From positions 1,550,001 to 1,614,000 of the forward strand of contig NZ_CP051240.1 of NCBI RefSeq assembly GCF_017794965.1: DNA of 64,000 bases, written 5' to 3'. Shown piece by piece: positions 61,887-64,000 of the stretch; within the stretch, counting starts at the first letter, position 1, and every line of letters begins with the position of its first letter. The DNA comes from Alcanivorax sp. GTDB lineage: Bacteria; Pseudomonadota; Gammaproteobacteria; Pseudomonadales; Alcanivoracaceae. A program made the translations under genes and the position numbers. The notes below the pieces were generated by a model that did not search any database, was not told where the DNA came from, and saw only the letters and a list, made by a program, of their open reading frames with translations.

Positions 61887-64000
61887 ATGAAAGACGCTTG
61901 GAGTCGCTGGGTGGTCGCTCATCCGGTGTGGGTGTTGCTGGGGTGTATTGCGCTGACTGTGGGGTTGGCCAGTGGGCTGAGCAAGTTCCAGAACAATAAT
62001 GATCCTCGTATCTTCTTTACAGAAGACAATCCGGATTTCAAACGCTTCATTTCCCTGGAAGACAGCTTCACTGCCAATGAGGTGGTGTTGTTCGTTATTC
62101 ATCCCAAAGATGATGATCTCTTTACCAATAAAACCCTGACTGCTATCGAATCCCTTACCGAGGATGCCTGGCTGTTGCCCCATGCCACCCGGGTGGATTC
62201 GCTCTCCAATTTTCAGCACACCGAAGTGGAAGGGGATGAGCTTTATGTGGCGCCGTTGGTGGAATATGCCGATACGCTCTCCCAACAGGAGCTGACCCGG
62301 ATCCGCGAGATCGCAGTGAACGAGCCCTCGTTGCTGGGCCGTTTGGTGTCTGAAGAGGGCCATGTGGCCGGGATCGCCGCCACCGTAACCATGGGGGAGG
62401 GGAAGACTGAAGCGCCGGAGATTACCGCTGCCGCAAGGGAAATGGCGCAGGAATACAATCAGCGCTACCCGGACATTGAATTCATGGTCACCGGTACCGT
62501 GGTGTTCAACCAGGCGTCTGCGGAAGCCACCGAGCAATCCATGTCCACGACCTTGCCGCTGGCTTTTGTGATCATGCTGGTGTGTTTGTGGCTGATCCTG
62601 CGTAGCGTGATGTTTGTGGTGGTGACCGTGTTCATCATCAACTTTTCGATTGCTTCTGCCATGGGCGTTGCCATGTGGCTGGGCATCGAATTTTCTCCCA
62701 TCGTCGGCATGGCGCCGGCCATGATTCTTACCCTGGCAGTGGCGGACTCGGTGCATATCCTTGCCAGTTACCGGCACGAAAGGCTGGAGGGCAAGGAAAA
62801 GGCCGCCAGTATTATCGAAAGCCTGCGTATCAACATTCAGCCGGTTTGGCTAACCAGCCTGACCACTGCCATTGGCTTTGCCATCCTCAATTTCTCCGAA
62901 TCACAGCCGTTCAGGGCGCTGGGTAATGTGGTGCTGATTGGCGTGCTGCTGGCGTTCTTCTTCTCGGTAGTACTGTTGCCTGCCCTGGTGATGATGATTC
63001 CCCACAAGATCGAACCGGGCAAACAGCGGGATTTCTCTCCCATGATGGGCGCGCTGGGAAGACACATCACACGGCGTTACCGCGCCTGGCTGATGGGTAT
63101 GTCCGTGGTGGTGGTGGTGCTGATGGGCTGTATCGGTATGAACCGCATCAACGATGTGTTCAATGAATACTTCGATGAAACCTTCGAGGTAAGGCGGGTG
63201 AATGATTTTGCCATGGCCGAGCTCACCGGTATGCACCGGATCGATTATGCCGTGCCGTCGGCGGATTCCGGTGGTGCCATGGAGCCAGAGTATCTGCGTA
63301 ACCTGGATAAACTGGTGACCTGGCTGGAGCAGCAGGAACACGTGGTCTATGCCACGTCCTATACCAATGTGATCAAGCGACTCAATCGTGACATGCATGG
63401 TGGGGATCCCGCGTACTACCGCATTCCCGAGTCCCGGGAACTGATTTCCCAGTACACCTTGCTTTATGAGCTGTCACTGCCCCAGGGGCTTGGTCTTGAA
63501 GACCAGTTGGATATCGACAAGTCCCAGGCACGTCTGGTGGTGATGCTGGAGAATATCGGTTCGCGTCCGGTGCTGGAATTCAATCAGAAAGTGGAAGACT
63601 GGATGGCGGCGAACTGGCCTGATTACATGCAGGCCAAAGGCACTGGCATGGATGTGCTGTTCGGTCATGTGACCATGCGCAATATCACGAGCATGTTGTC
63701 GGGGGCGTTGATTGCACTGATCAGTGTTTCGGTGCTGTTGATCCTGGCGCTGCGTTCCTTCCGCTATGGCATGTTGTCACTGATTCCAAACCTGCTGCCC
63801 GCTGGCATGGCATTCGGTCTTTGGGGATTGATCAATGGTGAAATCGGATTGGCCGTGTCGGTGGTGGCGTGTATGACGCTTGGGATCGTGGTAGATGATA
63901 CTGTTCACTTTTTGAGCAAGTATGTGCGCGCAAAACGCGAGCTGGGTCTCAATACGGAAAAAGCGGTGGAATATGCCCTGCGCACCGTCGGGGTGGCACT
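61887..64000 (+). CDS. MMPL/RND-family membrane exporter (partial, 3' end beyond window)
   Basis: The frame runs from the ATG at 61887, behind GGGGAAGG, to the end of the window without a stop, at least 704 residues. The architecture is RND/MMPL: helix near 16-32, a large periplasmic domain, a first helix bundle around 230-370 (LPLAFVIMLVCLWLILRSVM, AVADSVHILASYRHERLEG), a second periplasmic domain, and a second bundle from about 595 (ISVSVLLILALRSFRYGML, GIVVDDTVHFLSKYVRA). Such proteins export lipids or hydrophobic compounds. It is divergent from liuR. Confidence 0.92.
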   Translation, partial: MKDAWSRWVVAHPVWVLLGCIALTVGLASGLSKFQNNNDPRIFFTEDNPDFKRFISLEDSFTANEVVLFVIHPKDDDLFTNKTLTAIESLTEDAWLLPHATRVDSLSNFQHTEVEGDELYVAPLVEYADTLSQQELTRIREIAVNEPSLLGRLVSEEGHVAGIAATVTMGEGKTEAPEITAAAREMAQEYNQRYPDIEFMVTGTVVFNQASAEATEQSMSTTLPLAFVIMLVCLWLILRSVMFVVVTVFIINFSIASAMGVAMWLGIEFSPIVGMAPAMILTLAVADSVHILASYRHERLEGKEKAASIIESLRINIQPVWLTSLTTAIGFAILNFSESQPFRALGNVVLIGVLLAFFFSVVLLPALVMMIPHKIEPGKQRDFSPMMGALGRHITRRYRAWLMGMSVVVVVLMGCIGMNRINDVFNEYFDETFEVRRVNDFAMAELTGMHRIDYAVPSADSGGAMEPEYLRNLDKLVTWLEQQEHVVYATSYTNVIKRLNRDMHGGDPAYYRIPESRELISQYTLLYELSLPQGLGLEDQLDIDKSQARLVVMLENIGSRPVLEFNQKVEDWMAANWPDYMQAKGTGMDVLFGHVTMRNITSMLSGALIALISVSVLLILALRSFRYGMLSLIPNLLPAGMAFGLWGLINGEIGLAVSVVACMTLGIVVDDTVHFLSKYVRAKRELGLNTEKAVEYALRTVGVA

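Overview
This window looks like the chromosome of a marine hydrocarbon-degrading gammaproteobacterium, most likely Alcanivorax or a close relative. The evidence is the Pseudomonadales/Oceanospirillales gene order leuCDB-asd-usg-fimV-truA-trpFBA-accD-folC-dedD-cvpA-purF-metZ, the moderately high GC, a PA1571-type small protein, and a leucine/isovalerate (liu) operon. No plasmid, phage or complete IS is visible. No tRNA, rRNA or CRISPR array was recognised.

Layout. 1-4844: end of the leucine operon (leuC 3' end, leuD, an inserted lipoprotein gene, leuB), then asd and an Asd paralogue that has lost its nucleophilic Cys. 5009-18793: fimV, truA, trpFBA-accD-folC-dedD, cvpA-purF and metZ. 18858-22765: a moxR-DUF58-transglutaminase trio. 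22818-26742: an UndA-like diiron oxidase, an orphan protein and the helicase gene hrpB. 27296-36597 (minus strand): nine genes that look like an energised envelope machine, with ExbB, two ExbD, a TonB/AgmX-like protein, several TPR proteins (two of them lipoproteins) and two small secreted proteins. It resembles the Agl/Glt core. 36769-44235: fructosamine-kinase-like, pdxB, PA1571-like, NAD-kinase-like, htpX, an rRNA methyltransferase, an unknown gene and an alaA-like aminotransferase. 44392-53396: a Tag-like glycosylase, a Fur-box-preceded cytochrome c/FTR1 iron permease, a tartronate-semialdehyde-reductase/hydroxypyruvate-isomerase pair, djlA, a DUF2236 gene, a YdcH-like gene and an unknown secreted protein. 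53476-61702: liuR-liuA-liuB-liuC-liuD-aacS for leucine and isovaleryl-CoA breakdown, with a probable LiuR operator. 61887-64000: the start of an MMPL/RND exporter gene.

The least explained signal is not a gene. At ten intergenic sites there are arrays with a strict 7-bp period. Each site has its own heptamer, the arrays often form inverted pairs, and many start on or beside a stop codon. Two ~320-bp elements with related 27-bp terminal inverted repeats (45057-45382 and 50180-50500) look like copies of one non-autonomous transposable element in opposite orientation. Other points worth a second look are the Asp-to-Asn change in one of the two ExbD proteins, the UndA homologue in a likely hydrocarbon degrader, and the inactive-looking Asd paralogue.
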